Made by a program: the position numbers and the translations under genes | Source: Arthrobotrys musiformis | Lineage: Eukaryota; Ascomycota; Orbiliomycetes; Orbiliales; Orbiliaceae | Direction of reading: 5' to 3' | DNA: 64,000 bases | Assembly: GCA_036971715.1 (NCBI GenBank) | Contig: JAVHJL010000011.1 | Span: 1,488,001 to 1,552,000, forward strand | The notes under the pieces: model-generated | Told to the model about the DNA's origin: nothing | Databases searched by the model: none | Seen by the model: only the letters and a program-made list of their open reading frames with translations | Shown here: positions 11,252 through 22,005 of the stretch, piece after piece | Numbering within the stretch: the first letter of the stretch is position 1 | How the letters are laid out: each line of letters begins with the position of its first letter

Positions 11252-12980
11252 TTCGACTATAATTTGTACTTTAACTAAGCTCGAGCCATGATCAAACGAC
11301 TTGAGCTTCAAGCTTTATACTCAACAGCACGCTAATACGTTTAATCATATCGTTCATACTGGAGTTATCATTTTCATCTCTTACGGCCCGGGGTCCCGTC
11401 GGATATAGGTGGACCGATAGTAAATATTTAAATTTTAACTCAATGCCTTCGATCGAACCTCGGGCCGCCCCTTTTGCTGTCCCAGATTCTCAAAACGAGA
11501 ACCTGGTAGTTTTGAGACGGTAACGAACTTAGCGCAAGTTCGGAACGACTCTCCGTTTTTAGGGTCGATTCCACGGGAAATTATTTGTCCGCAAAGACAT
11601 TATAACACTCAATTCATCAATCCTCGACAAATCCAAGAGATACTAAATATCAACATGACAGCAAGAGAGAAGGCACGGCCATAGAGGACTCGGATAGAAG
11701 GGGATGGTATTAAGGAGGGTTCTAATATTTAGGAATTTCATAGAGGTAGCCTAAACCGCAATACTAGATCCAAGTTAATCAGAGGACACCGAGGTTCCAA
11801 TGTGTTGAGGTGCGTTATTTCGACTAGGGTCCTGTCTCCCTTGTAGTCGCTCGTAGAACCGGATATCCGTTTAGAGCATCTCCACGGAAAGCAAGGCAAG
11901 TTGTACCAAGGTTACAACTTCGGCTGTGTGTACCCGGACCTTGTTTTATAATTATAGTTTAAATTTATAATCCATTATTTTAGCTTAATTAGCGCCTCCA
12001 CGTCGTGGGAGCATTGCATTGATCCAAACATCTACACAACATTTCGATGCTCGATCTGGCCTGCTGGCCCATATAATGGGTATGACTAAACTCAATGGCT
12101 CGGTCGCTCAGTTTGGCCTCCCGGGGACTTCTTGACAGAATTGACATCCTTCGCGTACTGACAATTTACGAACATATAGTGCATACATGACTCGGAAATA
12201 CTAGCTTACTATACTCTTGGCCGGTAACATGAACGCAAAGAGGCCTTTAGCCATGCAATGGGGATGCTGGATATGGTCTCAACACGGTACTGCTCAAAAT
12301 GCAACACCAGCATATTCGACGTGATTTCTGCTTTCAATTAAGCTCAAGCCCAGGCCTAGTTTTAGACTTCATAGATGTCGATCGGGGCGATTTGGGCTGT
12401 CGTGGTGCTTGGGAAATTAACGCCACATACCATTGGGTCTCAAGGCCTGGCTCGGCGGTGCTGGGCGCGCTAGCAGCCAGCAACTAAGTATTTTTTACTT
12501 AAGTAATCTGTGCCCAGTTCGCTCGTTCGAGAATTCGCTCGCTCGCACCGAATGGAAATCGTGTGCGTGATCGACAGAGGTTACACAGACATTTCAACGT
12601 CCATGCAACATGCAACACTTAAAGGTTCCAACTCGGAACGTTAAATTTAAATTCAAATTCAAATAGTCGCAGTGGATTGAGTAGCTAGATGAACCATTGG
12701 CACGATCTCGAATTTTAAGAATGTTGAAAGATAATATATTAATACGTATTATTGCTATATATCCTCCGGGCGTATAGATTACAAAGATTACCGTTGCAAA
12801 AATAAAACAACCAAATATCAGTACATCGACGTTTACCTGAGCACTTTTTAGAACACAATAAGGTAAGAACGGCCCAACAGCTGTGCAAGTTAAATCTCAA
12901 CCTAGCCTTTTTGGGCAACCAAAAAATAAATTTACGGGAATGCTAGATTGGCGCAGCGAGGGCTCGAGGTGTCATCGGCT
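11252..12980. other. gene-free AT-rich stretch, 1.7 kb
   Basis: I see no gene. The part next to 11251 is the GH43 promoter. Around 12640-12665 there is an AAATTTAAATTCAAATTC-like AT block, and around 12520-12550 a short TCGCTCG-type repeat. The only frame of note, at 12299-12487 (+), gives a translation with no recognisable pattern. Confidence 0.5.
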
Positions 12981-15702
12981 TCAACGACGCGGCCTGTACG
13001 TATACGCAGCTGCCGTTGTCGAAGTGACCTTTTTGGTTGTGGAAGTCTTCTTGGTAGTAGTGGAAGTCTTCTTGGTACATTTCTTAGTGCTCGTGGCAAA
13101 GGTTTTCGTTGTCGTCGTAATCTTCGCGTATGCTTGTGCATATGGCTTCTTCGTCGTGGAGGACGCTGGGTGTTTCGAGGTCTTCGCACTTGTACATGGC
13201 TTCGAGGTTGTTGAATGTTTTGTAGTAGTCGTCTTCTTGGTAGTCGTCTTCTTGGTGGTAGATGTTCCGTATGGCTTCACAGTCTTTGTAGTCGATTTCG
13301 TGTAGGAAACTGGAGTTGCGCTAGTGCCATAGCCGTAGGGTGTCTTGGACGAAACCTTGGACGTTGTGGAAGATCCCGTGCTGGAAGATTTTCCTGTTGT
13401 AGATGATTTCGTCGTCGTCGTAGAGCTAGTCGTAGCTGTAGCATGCGTTGTCGTAGAAGACGAAGTTGAAGTTGTAGAACCCGTTACAGTGGTTGTTGTA
13501 GAACCAGTAGTGGTAGTCGTCGAGCCCGTTGTTGTGGTTGTCGAGTCACTTGTCGTAGAACCAGTGGTGGTAGTCGTAGAACCAGTGGTGGTAGTCGTAG
13601 AACCAGTGGTGGTAGTCGTAGAACCAGTGGTGGTAGTTGTAGAACCAGTGGTGGTAGTTGTCGAGTCCGTTGTTGTAGAAGACGTAGCCGTGGTCGTAGA
13701 TTCTGTTGATGTAGAAGATTCTGTCGAGGAGGAAGTTGTAGAGGTTGAAGATGAGGTTGTGGAAGTGGGAGATGTTGTAGTGGTCGAAGACGAAGTTGTA
13801 GTTGTCGAAGATGTTGTAGTTGTCGAAGATGTTGTAGTTGTCGATGACGAGGTGGTTGTGGTTGTAATGACCGGTGAGCGGTGGGTACAATAGTAATAGC
13901 CTTTCTTGGTCAGCCTCTAGATCAATCGATAGGAGTACCTCTAGGAGTACTGTATGAGAGATTATATTACCTGACCAAAAGCTCGTATCGCAGCCGTTCC
14001 CATCGAGAACGGGGTTAAGTTCAATAAGTTCATCAACACTAATCCCGTTATTCTGCGCAAATATAGAACAGTATTCATTAGGCTTTGTGATAGCCCAAGC
14101 GTCACAATCTGCGGGAAACCCAGCTTGGGTAGGAGATGGGAGGCTGGAGCTCGACGTGGTGGTAGTAGTAGTGGTGGGAGGGGAGCTAGAATCGACACCC
14201 ACGCACAGCCAAGTGCTGGCCCAGATGTTCGTACATCCATTTCGAGCGGCCTCGTTCCATTCCTCTAGCTGGGCTAGTGTTACGGTTCCTTCCGATTCTT
14301 CAACAATCTTAGCGCAGGTGTCTCCCCCGTTAATAAAGTGCCACTGGTTACATTCAGGAACAATGGCGAGGTGAGTTTCTCCAGGTGGCGCGGTCGAAGT
14401 AACAGCGAATGGCGCGGTAGTTGTGCTGGGCGGTGGGGTAGTAGAAGTCGGGTCTGGGGCGTTGGTGTCGCCGATTAAGTTTTTCTTGCAACGCTCAGTG
14501 TAATCATCGCCTGCTTCATTGACATCTTTTGACGCTGAAGTTGCCTCCCTGTAATACTCGTTTAGCTAGTGTACTGGGGGGGTTGTCCCCAACTACTTCA
14601 GCACCAAGGGCAATCCTACCAAATCATGATACCACCAAAGTTGCTTTGTGTCTGAATATATTCTAAAACAGCGAGTCGATCCGATTGTCCAGTATAGTCG
14701 GCACTAGAAGGGGATGCCAAAAGCCCAAGAAACCACCTGGTATCTCCACCCGGGTTACCTGCGGCGAGTGAATTCCATTGATCGAAGTTTTGCTTTTGGG
14801 CGTCCGCATCCCCCTTGACAAGGTTTGAAGGTCGGCAGCTTGGGTTATTGTAGAATTGCACAAATATCAAATCAATGGCGACGGCGTTGAGTGTCTCGCC
14901 GAGGGTAGCATCAGGATAGATGCACTGCGGAGCAGCAGTCAAAAGGAAGTTATTGCTAGACAGTTGGAATTTGTCTCTGAGCCTTTGCGCGAAGGAAGCG
15001 TAGACCGCGCCATTGTTCCCTTTGCTTGCTCCTGTCTCAAGATCAAGGTCGAAACCATCCACAACAGCATCACCGAATGGGCGCGGAAGGGCCCAGTTTG
15101 CGTCTTTAGGTCCAAAAGCGCTCCAGATATCATCAGCAGCATCTTGAGCTTCGGATTCCGTAGAGAGATAGTAGGAATTCTCAGCGGCGCCACCTCCAAT
15201 ACTGATGAGAATCTTCTTTCCCTTGTCCTGGCAATATGGGATGTCTTCCTGGAGATACGGGCAATTGTAGATGTAGTTTGTGTTTGGGTATGCAGGGGCG
15301 AAACCTGAAGACATACAGATACGTTAATTTCCATGCTCTAGAACAATTACCAATCACCTCGACAATATATTTGTCTACATTAACTCGGCTTTCTTACCTT
15401 GATTTCCGAAATTTGTTTCTATCACACCCCCTGTTCCAGTATTCCGGAACTTGGTGACAAATCCAATACTGATATACTGGACAGATGAGGTATCGCAAAA
15501 TGTTCGCAAACGTGGTTGGTTGTCTCTGGGCTTCTAGTTAGTGGATCAGATCGCAGATGAATATATAAAACCGTCGCTGAATCAATTACCCTTGGCCGTA
15601 ATAAACCACAACATCGTCAGAAACATAGGCATCTACCGCCCGTGAGGAAAGCAAGGTAAGCAGGCCTGTGGCCAACAAGTTGAATGGGCTGGATGGCCGC
15701 AT
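12981..15702 (-). CDS. secreted GH18 chitinase with two LysM domains and Thr/Ser-rich tail
   Basis: Exons on the minus strand: 15702-15590, 15525-15398, 15304-14620, 14548-13971 and 13900-12981, giving 807 residues. It begins with a signal peptide (FNLLATGLLTLLSSRAVDA), then a class III-type GH18 barrel (about residues 24-309). The catalytic motif VDGFDLDLE is intact, with Glu170 as proton donor. A Thr/Pro linker joins it to two LysM domains: about 366-415 (ECNQWHFINGGDTC) and 445-506 (DCDAWAITKPNEYC to GYYYC). The final ~300 residues are Thr/Ser repeats, first SSTTTT, then five GSTTTTT heptads, then TTTKK-type Lys/Thr repeats ending AAAYTYRPRR. The tail is probably heavily O-mannosylated. 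There is no GPI signal. It should bind and hydrolyse chitin or chitooligosaccharides at the wall or outside. Catalytic domain first and LysM after it is the reverse of the killer-toxin-like LysM chitinases. Confidence 0.9.
13555..13659. repeat. 21-bp tandem repeat, five copies, in the chitinase tail
   Basis: The unit GTAGAACCAGTGGTGGTAGTC is repeated head to tail five times with one base change in the last two copies. On the coding (minus) strand each unit encodes seven residues, TTTTTGS in rotation. More diverged copies continue on both sides. Copy number is likely to vary between strains. Confidence 0.9.
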
Positions 15703-18455
15703 TGTGCCAAATTAAATATTCTCAAGATAAACAAAAACTAAGCCGTTAGTTACTATTGATTATATTGCAGATATCGGAATATATATTTAGCAAAAAAAGA
15801 ATGAAAAAAAGAGAGAGTAAAAGTTATAGAAGAGTAGTGTAAAGAGCGTGTTAGTAGATTATACTATCTACTAGAGTAAATGAATGTGGTATCGTCTCCG
15901 TAGAGGAAATCGATATAACAGAAATCAAGGAGAGAACGTTGAACGAATGTGCGTTGCAACTTTTTAAAAAGTCGCCATCTTGAGGAGACGGCCTTGTAAC
16001 TTTATATCAATTTATCCATCCGGAGCGGGAGCGTTCAGGAGAATGGGCCCTGGCGCATGCACAGATGGGTGGGCTAACACACAGATACGATTTGGCCGCC
16101 ATTGAGTCCCTGTCGTTGGCCGGACCATTTGCCAGGTGCCAGGCTAACTGCATGTTACAAGCCAAAATGGAATTGGCAGCTGCTTCTATTGACATGTAGA
16201 AATTATCACAGACGCCACCAGGGGAAATTAAAAAACTCGGCTAACGCAAGCATCCTCGAAAGTGCCCAATGAGGACTCATTCGCGTGCTTGATACAACAG
16301 AATACCATTTGGTTGTTAGATGTATATTTAGGATTTGAACCCGATAGAGGGGCTGTTCCGTTTGATTCATACCCGTATCCGGCCAGTCAGAGGAGAATTA
16401 TATAGTATTCACGCCGAACAGTCTGAAGAGGATATTGTTGTTTGGCTTTATTTACATATCCCAGTATTCCATACCTATTGCCATCGCGCGGCATGTGGTA
16501 CTTGTAGGGCTGAGGACTGAGTGTAATATTCGTTCTGGAAGAGGGAGTCCGGAAAGGGCAGCATTCGGCGAGCCACCAAAAAGTTACACCAATCCGACCC
16601 ACAGCAAGGTTGGTCCCGTATTGGCTGGATGAACTCCGCCATCTGCAGGCTATTTAGCAGAGAAGCTTGAATTAAGGTGTACGTGTGCCTGAGAGTAAGC
16701 CCCTATCTGAAACAAAGATAAAAACTGAAGGAGTGCGCGAACGGCCTCTCAGGCATGTAAGTTCTTCTATGGTAGAAATTTATAAAAAGGAGAACCTGGA
16801 ATGCAATACATTCGTGCAAATATACATATGTCATGTACGTAAAGCACGTTATCTTCTTTTCCTTTTTCCCCCTCCCTTTTCCCTTTTTTTTTGTAACCTA
16901 GTTGGCCCTCGGCGGAAATTATAGCGGGTGAGCACGAAGCCTGGCGGGGATTCGCTCCCTCCAGCGTTCGGGGTGTGCTGACTGTGCAGATACATGGTAC
17001 CCACAACAGCGCAGTTTTTCCGGGTGGTGACGACGGCATATGGGGGATATTGAAAGACTTAGCTAGCTCAGACACCAAAAGCTGAGAACAAATAAAGCCT
17101 CCCACTCCACCCAAAAGAATCCAAGGTTTAAGACTATTACATAGTATCAATACGCTCCGAAGTCGAGAATTCGTTCTAAGGAATGCTGGCTTCCTGTCAA
17201 CACGGCGTGGCAACATTGCAAGATGTACGATGCGGGCGCTTGGTCCCACGATACTGTTGTAGGGCTACGGTTATACGTTAGCCGTGGACTAAGTATACTA
17301 AGATGTATCGTATCGATTGCCTAACAACACACAAATGGTAAAGTGCCTATGTGCACAAAAAAGAAGGCGACAGGCGGGATCAATGGCATCTAGGTCAAGA
17401 ATAGTCCGTTAGGCTATGTTTAAACCTCACCGGAACCCGAATATACCCATCATAGTATCCTACGGCTTCGAGATGGTGCGTGTAGTAAAAAATACAACAT
17501 ATCAACGCACAATTAATCATTCAAAATACACCACTTTTAGATCTATAGAGTTATAGAGCTTAACCTTGTCTTTATACATAGGTATGCATATATATTCTTC
17601 GAGGTTTTCGATTTGTAAAAGTTATGCTCTGCGGGGCTTAATTCTGTGGGCTTGGGTATCGAGCTAAACGTGTTAAGCAATGTTGGGTCTGACGCTCGAT
17701 CGAAAAAAACATTGAAGCAAGTATAGGCGCTATATGCCATGAGGAGTCTAGCGACGAGGCAGAGGCCGCCGCACCAGGTCCAAAATCGAAACTGGCCTTT
17801 CCCTCCCCCCTTTACGGAGCTCGCTCTGCACCATAAATCCGGAGTCCTTTCTACAAGGGATTTATAAGATTCAGAGCAATACATGCAGCAGACTATAGTA
17901 CTATAAATACATATCGTGCGATGTAACTCTATTTCCAATCGTTCCCACGTGCACAGCCTTCCAATTTGTATATCTTCGACTGTTCGGACGTCCGGATCCC
18001 ACGCGATACAATCATACAATCAATAGAGCCGTTGGGTAGATGTGGGGAATACTTACCTTGTATTCCCTAACCTTTTAACCTTTAAACCTAAGAGGCCCCA
18101 TTAGTATAGCCAAAGTTCCAAACTGGAGTTCTAGTGGGCACCTTGCCCAAACTATTTATCCCGCCTAGGCCTGTGATCCTCTAGAGTAGAGGGAAATTTG
18201 GCCAATAACATGCATAAATTCAAGAATAGGAGGGGTTAGCTTAGGACCAGCCCTACATCGTAGACGGCGGGGCGAAACCGTCGAGGGAGCTGGAAAAGGG
18301 CTAGGTAAGTAGTTCAATAGATATGCAATGACGGGAAGTTCAGAAACAAAATTTTATTCGGGAGCAAATATTTACAGCCCCGTATTCATAAACCAAATGG
18401 TGCTAGGAAGACCTCAGAGCCAACTTGGGGTGAGACAATCAATAGAGAGCACCCA
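15703..18455. other. long gene-poor stretch, 2.75 kb
   Basis: The first 200 bp are the chitinase promoter. Beyond that I find no gene I can defend. Two longer minus-strand frames, 16767-17249 and 17543-18019, translate to sequences without family resemblance or splice-consistent extensions. The region may be decayed sequence; nothing like transposase, terminal repeats or a tRNA was found. Confidence 0.45.
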
Positions 18456-19073
18456 CTAGGCGATGAAGGCAGCATAGATTTGGGCAATGCCCCCGACAAG
18501 AGTTGGCCACTGGGCAGAGTCGCCGACGGTTCTATAAAAGTAGGAACTACAAAGGTATGTTCCAGATACCAGTGCCGCGATCATTTTGTCCTGCGTGTGA
18601 TCCACCCCCGTTGTGCTCCAACCGAAATTGAGCAAAGCTGCATCCACTTTTGTTAGAAATTTCGTAGCCTTATCGTTTAAAAGGAACGGAGAATCCCACC
18701 GACGATCGAGAATAAAGCGCATCCCTATCAAATTTCAGGTGAGTATCGCTTCGGTTCATTGATCACATTTCCCATGCAGCATGCAGGCGAACAACCATGA
18801 GCTCATACCTGGAACCAACCAATCTGATATGGGGTCATGGTCACTCTTGGCAGTGTCTGAAAGTGCGTTTTGTTCAGAACAAACATTTCGATACCTTTAA
18901 ACTGTATACACCCGAATTTTTTATCAAAAAAAAGGTATTAGTGCTGAAGTTAACCGACTATACCCTTTCATGCGGATAAATATATTGATGTGACATTGGC
19001 GAGGGAAGCTCACCGCATGGCCAACAGCGATTAGCCCATTAAGCAGGGCAGTAATTTTCAGAGCTGTAGCCAT
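18456..19073 (-). pseudogene. small multi-pass membrane protein gene, frame broken between exons 2 and 3
   Basis: Exon 1 (19073-19014, MATALKITALLNGLIAVGHA) joins in phase 0 to exon 2 (18901-18809, FKGIEMFVLNK..YQIGWFQ). This matches a small fungal membrane family I recall as LLNG.IA.GHT..G...F...LP..GW.QG, of unknown function. The downstream part, 18456-18731, has the expected C-terminal half (RRWDSPFLLND, two hydrophobic helices, GGIAQIYAAFIA). The obvious donor at 18808 (GTATGAG) leaves phase 0, while the only acceptor before 18731 demands phase 1, so the two halves do not join in frame. Either one base is missing or added near 18731-18815 (mutation or assembly error), or an unusual donor is used. 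The intact C-terminal frame argues for a recent break or an error. Confidence 0.5.
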
Positions 19074-19797
19074 TGAAGTTGGTTGTGTGGGGTGGGGTTT
19101 GAATTTGAAGCTAGCGGTTTCCAAGCCGGCGGATGAAGTCGAGACCACAAGAGACATGTAAGTACATATGTAGATACACGAAGACAGGTAGATATTTTGA
19201 AGGTTGAGAGCTCGAGAGACCCGTGCGAAGCCTCTGCATCTGCAGCGAGCGGGCCCAGATCTTTTTGAATACGAGCCGTGGTCAAGCCGCGGCACAAGAC
19301 AAGCCAATTATTCAGCTCTGACCCGTTCGATACATGCATGCGGATGCGAACTAGCTGCAAAGCCAACGGGAAGTTCGAAGGACTTGAATTCTGCTAAGCT
19401 GCCCAACTAGCCGAATATACAACATATGTTCCTGCTTGTTCCCCTCCGCCTATCGATTCCGAATGGCTACCAACAAGAACTCCTGTCAGAACAAGGCTGA
19501 AGACATTCTATCGGGGCCGAAGCTTGTCCAGATTCCGTTATCGACTCGTCTACCACCCCTGAATGAGACAGCTCACAATTTTGTGTCTGACCATTGAAGC
19601 TTTGAGGGACGTGCGCGATGTGTGGCGTTCGACCTTTTAGAGGCCTGTTGGCTTACAAAAGACCGATAGCTCCTCCTCCTCAGCTCACATCTTGTCTATT
19701 TCCACATCCGTAATCCTCGTTTCGGGCGCCGTTATCTACCGTCTAGCAGCCTTTTAAAACCTTTGTTTTACGCCTTCAGGTTAACAAATCGCCCAAT
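19074..19797. other. divergent promoter region
   Basis: This spacer separates the start of the small membrane protein gene (-) from the F-box gene (+). A pyrimidine-rich stretch directly precedes the F-box start codon. No gene is seen. Confidence 0.5.
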
Positions 19798-21763
19798 ATG
19801 CCGTTCGACCAGCTGCCACCAGAACTTCTGCTTTGCATTGTCAGAGACCATGATCTCGAGAAGGCTGATATATTTCGCCTGATATTGACATCAAAGTATC
19901 TCCACCAAATTTTGAGACCCCTCCTTTTTCGCCGGCTATCGTATGGTTATCTTCACCGGTCTCACCGTAATGACCGCCTATCGAGAATCGACTTGCACGG
20001 GTTCGGTTTCCCGGACCGCCTGGCTGATACTGACTATGACGCCGACCCAAATGATGCGCTGCTTGGGTCCCTCGAAAACGGCTGGATCGGACTGGAAGAC
20101 CTTGCAAACGTCAGGGAGTTGTGCCTCTACTCCGACATCGATTATCTAGGTAACAATACCTCTATAATAAAACTCCTCGAACAACTCGAGGGAAAGCTTA
20201 CCGGCTTGGCATCCGTATCACTCTATATTTTACGAGGTTCGTTATATATAATCTTTAAATTTCCGTCCTCTATATACCGACTCAGATCGAGTATGCACAA
20301 AACTCTACAAATTAGAAATTCTTGCTAATATAATTATTATATACCCTGAAGGCCCGCATATCCCAGCCGGCACCCTTGAGGATGCCCAAGAGCGCATAGA
20401 TCATATCTTCCAACTTCTTGAGGTTTTGACAACTCGCAAGGTCCGCTTTGAGCTCGTCACCGATGCAATCCAATGTTTGGAGTTAACCTCCAAATCGGAA
20501 ATCTTGATCTTGGATGCATTATTTATCGATGCGACATTCAGCCACCGACATCTAATCGAGAAATGGCAGGAGGATATCAAACAATTCACAAGCTTGACTC
20601 ATCTCGCATACAAAAGAATGAGCCCCTGGGCGGCCTCGGGCAGTCATGATATAGACGAACACCACCTCTGCGATGATTTCCCAAACCTGAAAACCATTCG
20701 GTTGATATGCTCTCCAGATTTCAAGGCACTGCCTCGATCTGTTCGTGAAGTATACATAGATATCGGAGAGACAGATCAAATAACGCATCATTGTTTCCCT
20801 CTCATCACGACTCTTCCAAACCTCGAGGTTCTCTTCGCCCTCAATCGTCAAAACACGCTCCCAAGATACCATGGCAATCCTCTGCAGACGCCACGCCTCC
20901 CTGGAACAGCAACATCGTCGCTACGAAGAATTCATGCAGAGATGCCAAGGTGCGATGAGAAGTTAATGTTTTTTCCACCAGGAGTAATAGAGACCATAGC
21001 CAGCTGCAATCCAAACCTCGAGAACGTCTTCCTCCCGTTTTTGTCCGCCTATGATATCTCAAAACTCACAAAATATGAGTGCACAAAAACCCTCAGGACG
21101 CTGGAGATCCAAAGTTCTATCTGCCGAACAATCATGAGAGAATCGAGCTTCGACGTCTCTCACCTCGTACAGCTATTCTCCGGGCCTGGGCTCCCAAACT
21201 TGGAAGTTCTCAAATGGGCGATAGGCGGCAAGCCAGAAATGGCCGTGAGCCAAGAACTCGTTTCGGCATTGTTCCCAAGGGATTCTGGATCTAGAAGTAA
21301 ACGTCGCCACAACTTGCAACTCCTTGCCGTCGAAAGTCGTCTACCGCCCCCGCAGAGTTTGCACGTTTTGTCGGGACTGGTAAATTGGAAGGAACTTTTA
21401 GAACATCGAAAAACGCTCGTAAGGGCGTGCTATAGAGATCTGTATCATGAAGCGATTCTCGAGAAACTAATCAAGCCAGTACGGTTAATATTCGAAGGGA
21501 TAGACGAAGAGCAAGTCGATCCAGAGATAGAGTTTCCATACGAGTGTCCAAGGCCTGTTATTATCGACCATCTTCAGCTTTCGAGAAGAGAAAGGAACTA
21601 CCTTCGGCAGTGGAGGAAATCCGGGGGGTCCGTAGGAGTGACTGAGGACGGGGAGAATGAGGGGCTGATATTTGATTTTAGAAAATCTGTTTTCGAAGAG
21701 CTTTATTTTTTTGACCTGCAACAGATGAAATCTTTATCTTTGGAAGAGACCGAAATCGTTTGA
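19798..21763 (+). CDS. F-box protein
   Basis: Exons 19798-20236 and 20352-21763, phase-1 intron, give 616 residues. The first 48 residues are a clear F-box (FDQLPPELLLCIVRDHDLEKADIFRLILTSKYLHQILRPLLFRRL), the Skp1-binding element. The rest shows irregular leucine-rich segments (LTGLASVSLYIL, LPNLEVLFAL, NPNLENVFLPF, LPNLEVLKWA) like the divergent LRR part of fungal F-box proteins. It would act as substrate receptor of an SCF ubiquitin ligase; the substrate is unknown. Such genes are numerous and fast-evolving in filamentous fungi. The first intron is AT-rich and ends CCCTGAAG, joining R-G-P-H in frame. Confidence 0.85.
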
Positions 21764-22005
21764 TAATGATGTTTTGTATATGATGTCCAGTGGAACAATT
21801 TTAGCGATTATAGCACTAATAATACATAGGAGAGTAGTAAGGCGGTAGTATTAAAGTTGAACAAAAGAAACAATCCCAAGAGCAATTATGAGTGAAAGTG
21901 TAACTATGCGACGCAAAGAAAGAAAAAACGGCTAGCGTAAAATGCTTTTTGTATGGAATCAATTGTAAAAACCCAAAGAAATAAGAATGGATGCCAACTA
22001 TCCAA

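Noticed and set aside
12299..12487. Plus-strand frame of 62 codons in the gene-free stretch
   Set aside because: Short, no motif, no splice partners.
13345..13893. Plus-strand frame of 182 codons rich in Val and Glu
   Set aside because: It is the antisense of the Thr/Ser repeat tail of the chitinase; it stays open only because of the repeat.
14856..15308. Plus-strand frame of 150 codons
   Set aside because: It is antisense to the GH18 catalytic exon.
16767..17249. Minus-strand frame of 160 codons
   Set aside because: The translation has no known motif, mixed composition and a Lys/Glu low-complexity end; no splice extension makes sense.
17543..18019. Minus-strand frame of 158 codons
   Set aside because: No family resemblance; it could be a decayed gene but I cannot support it.
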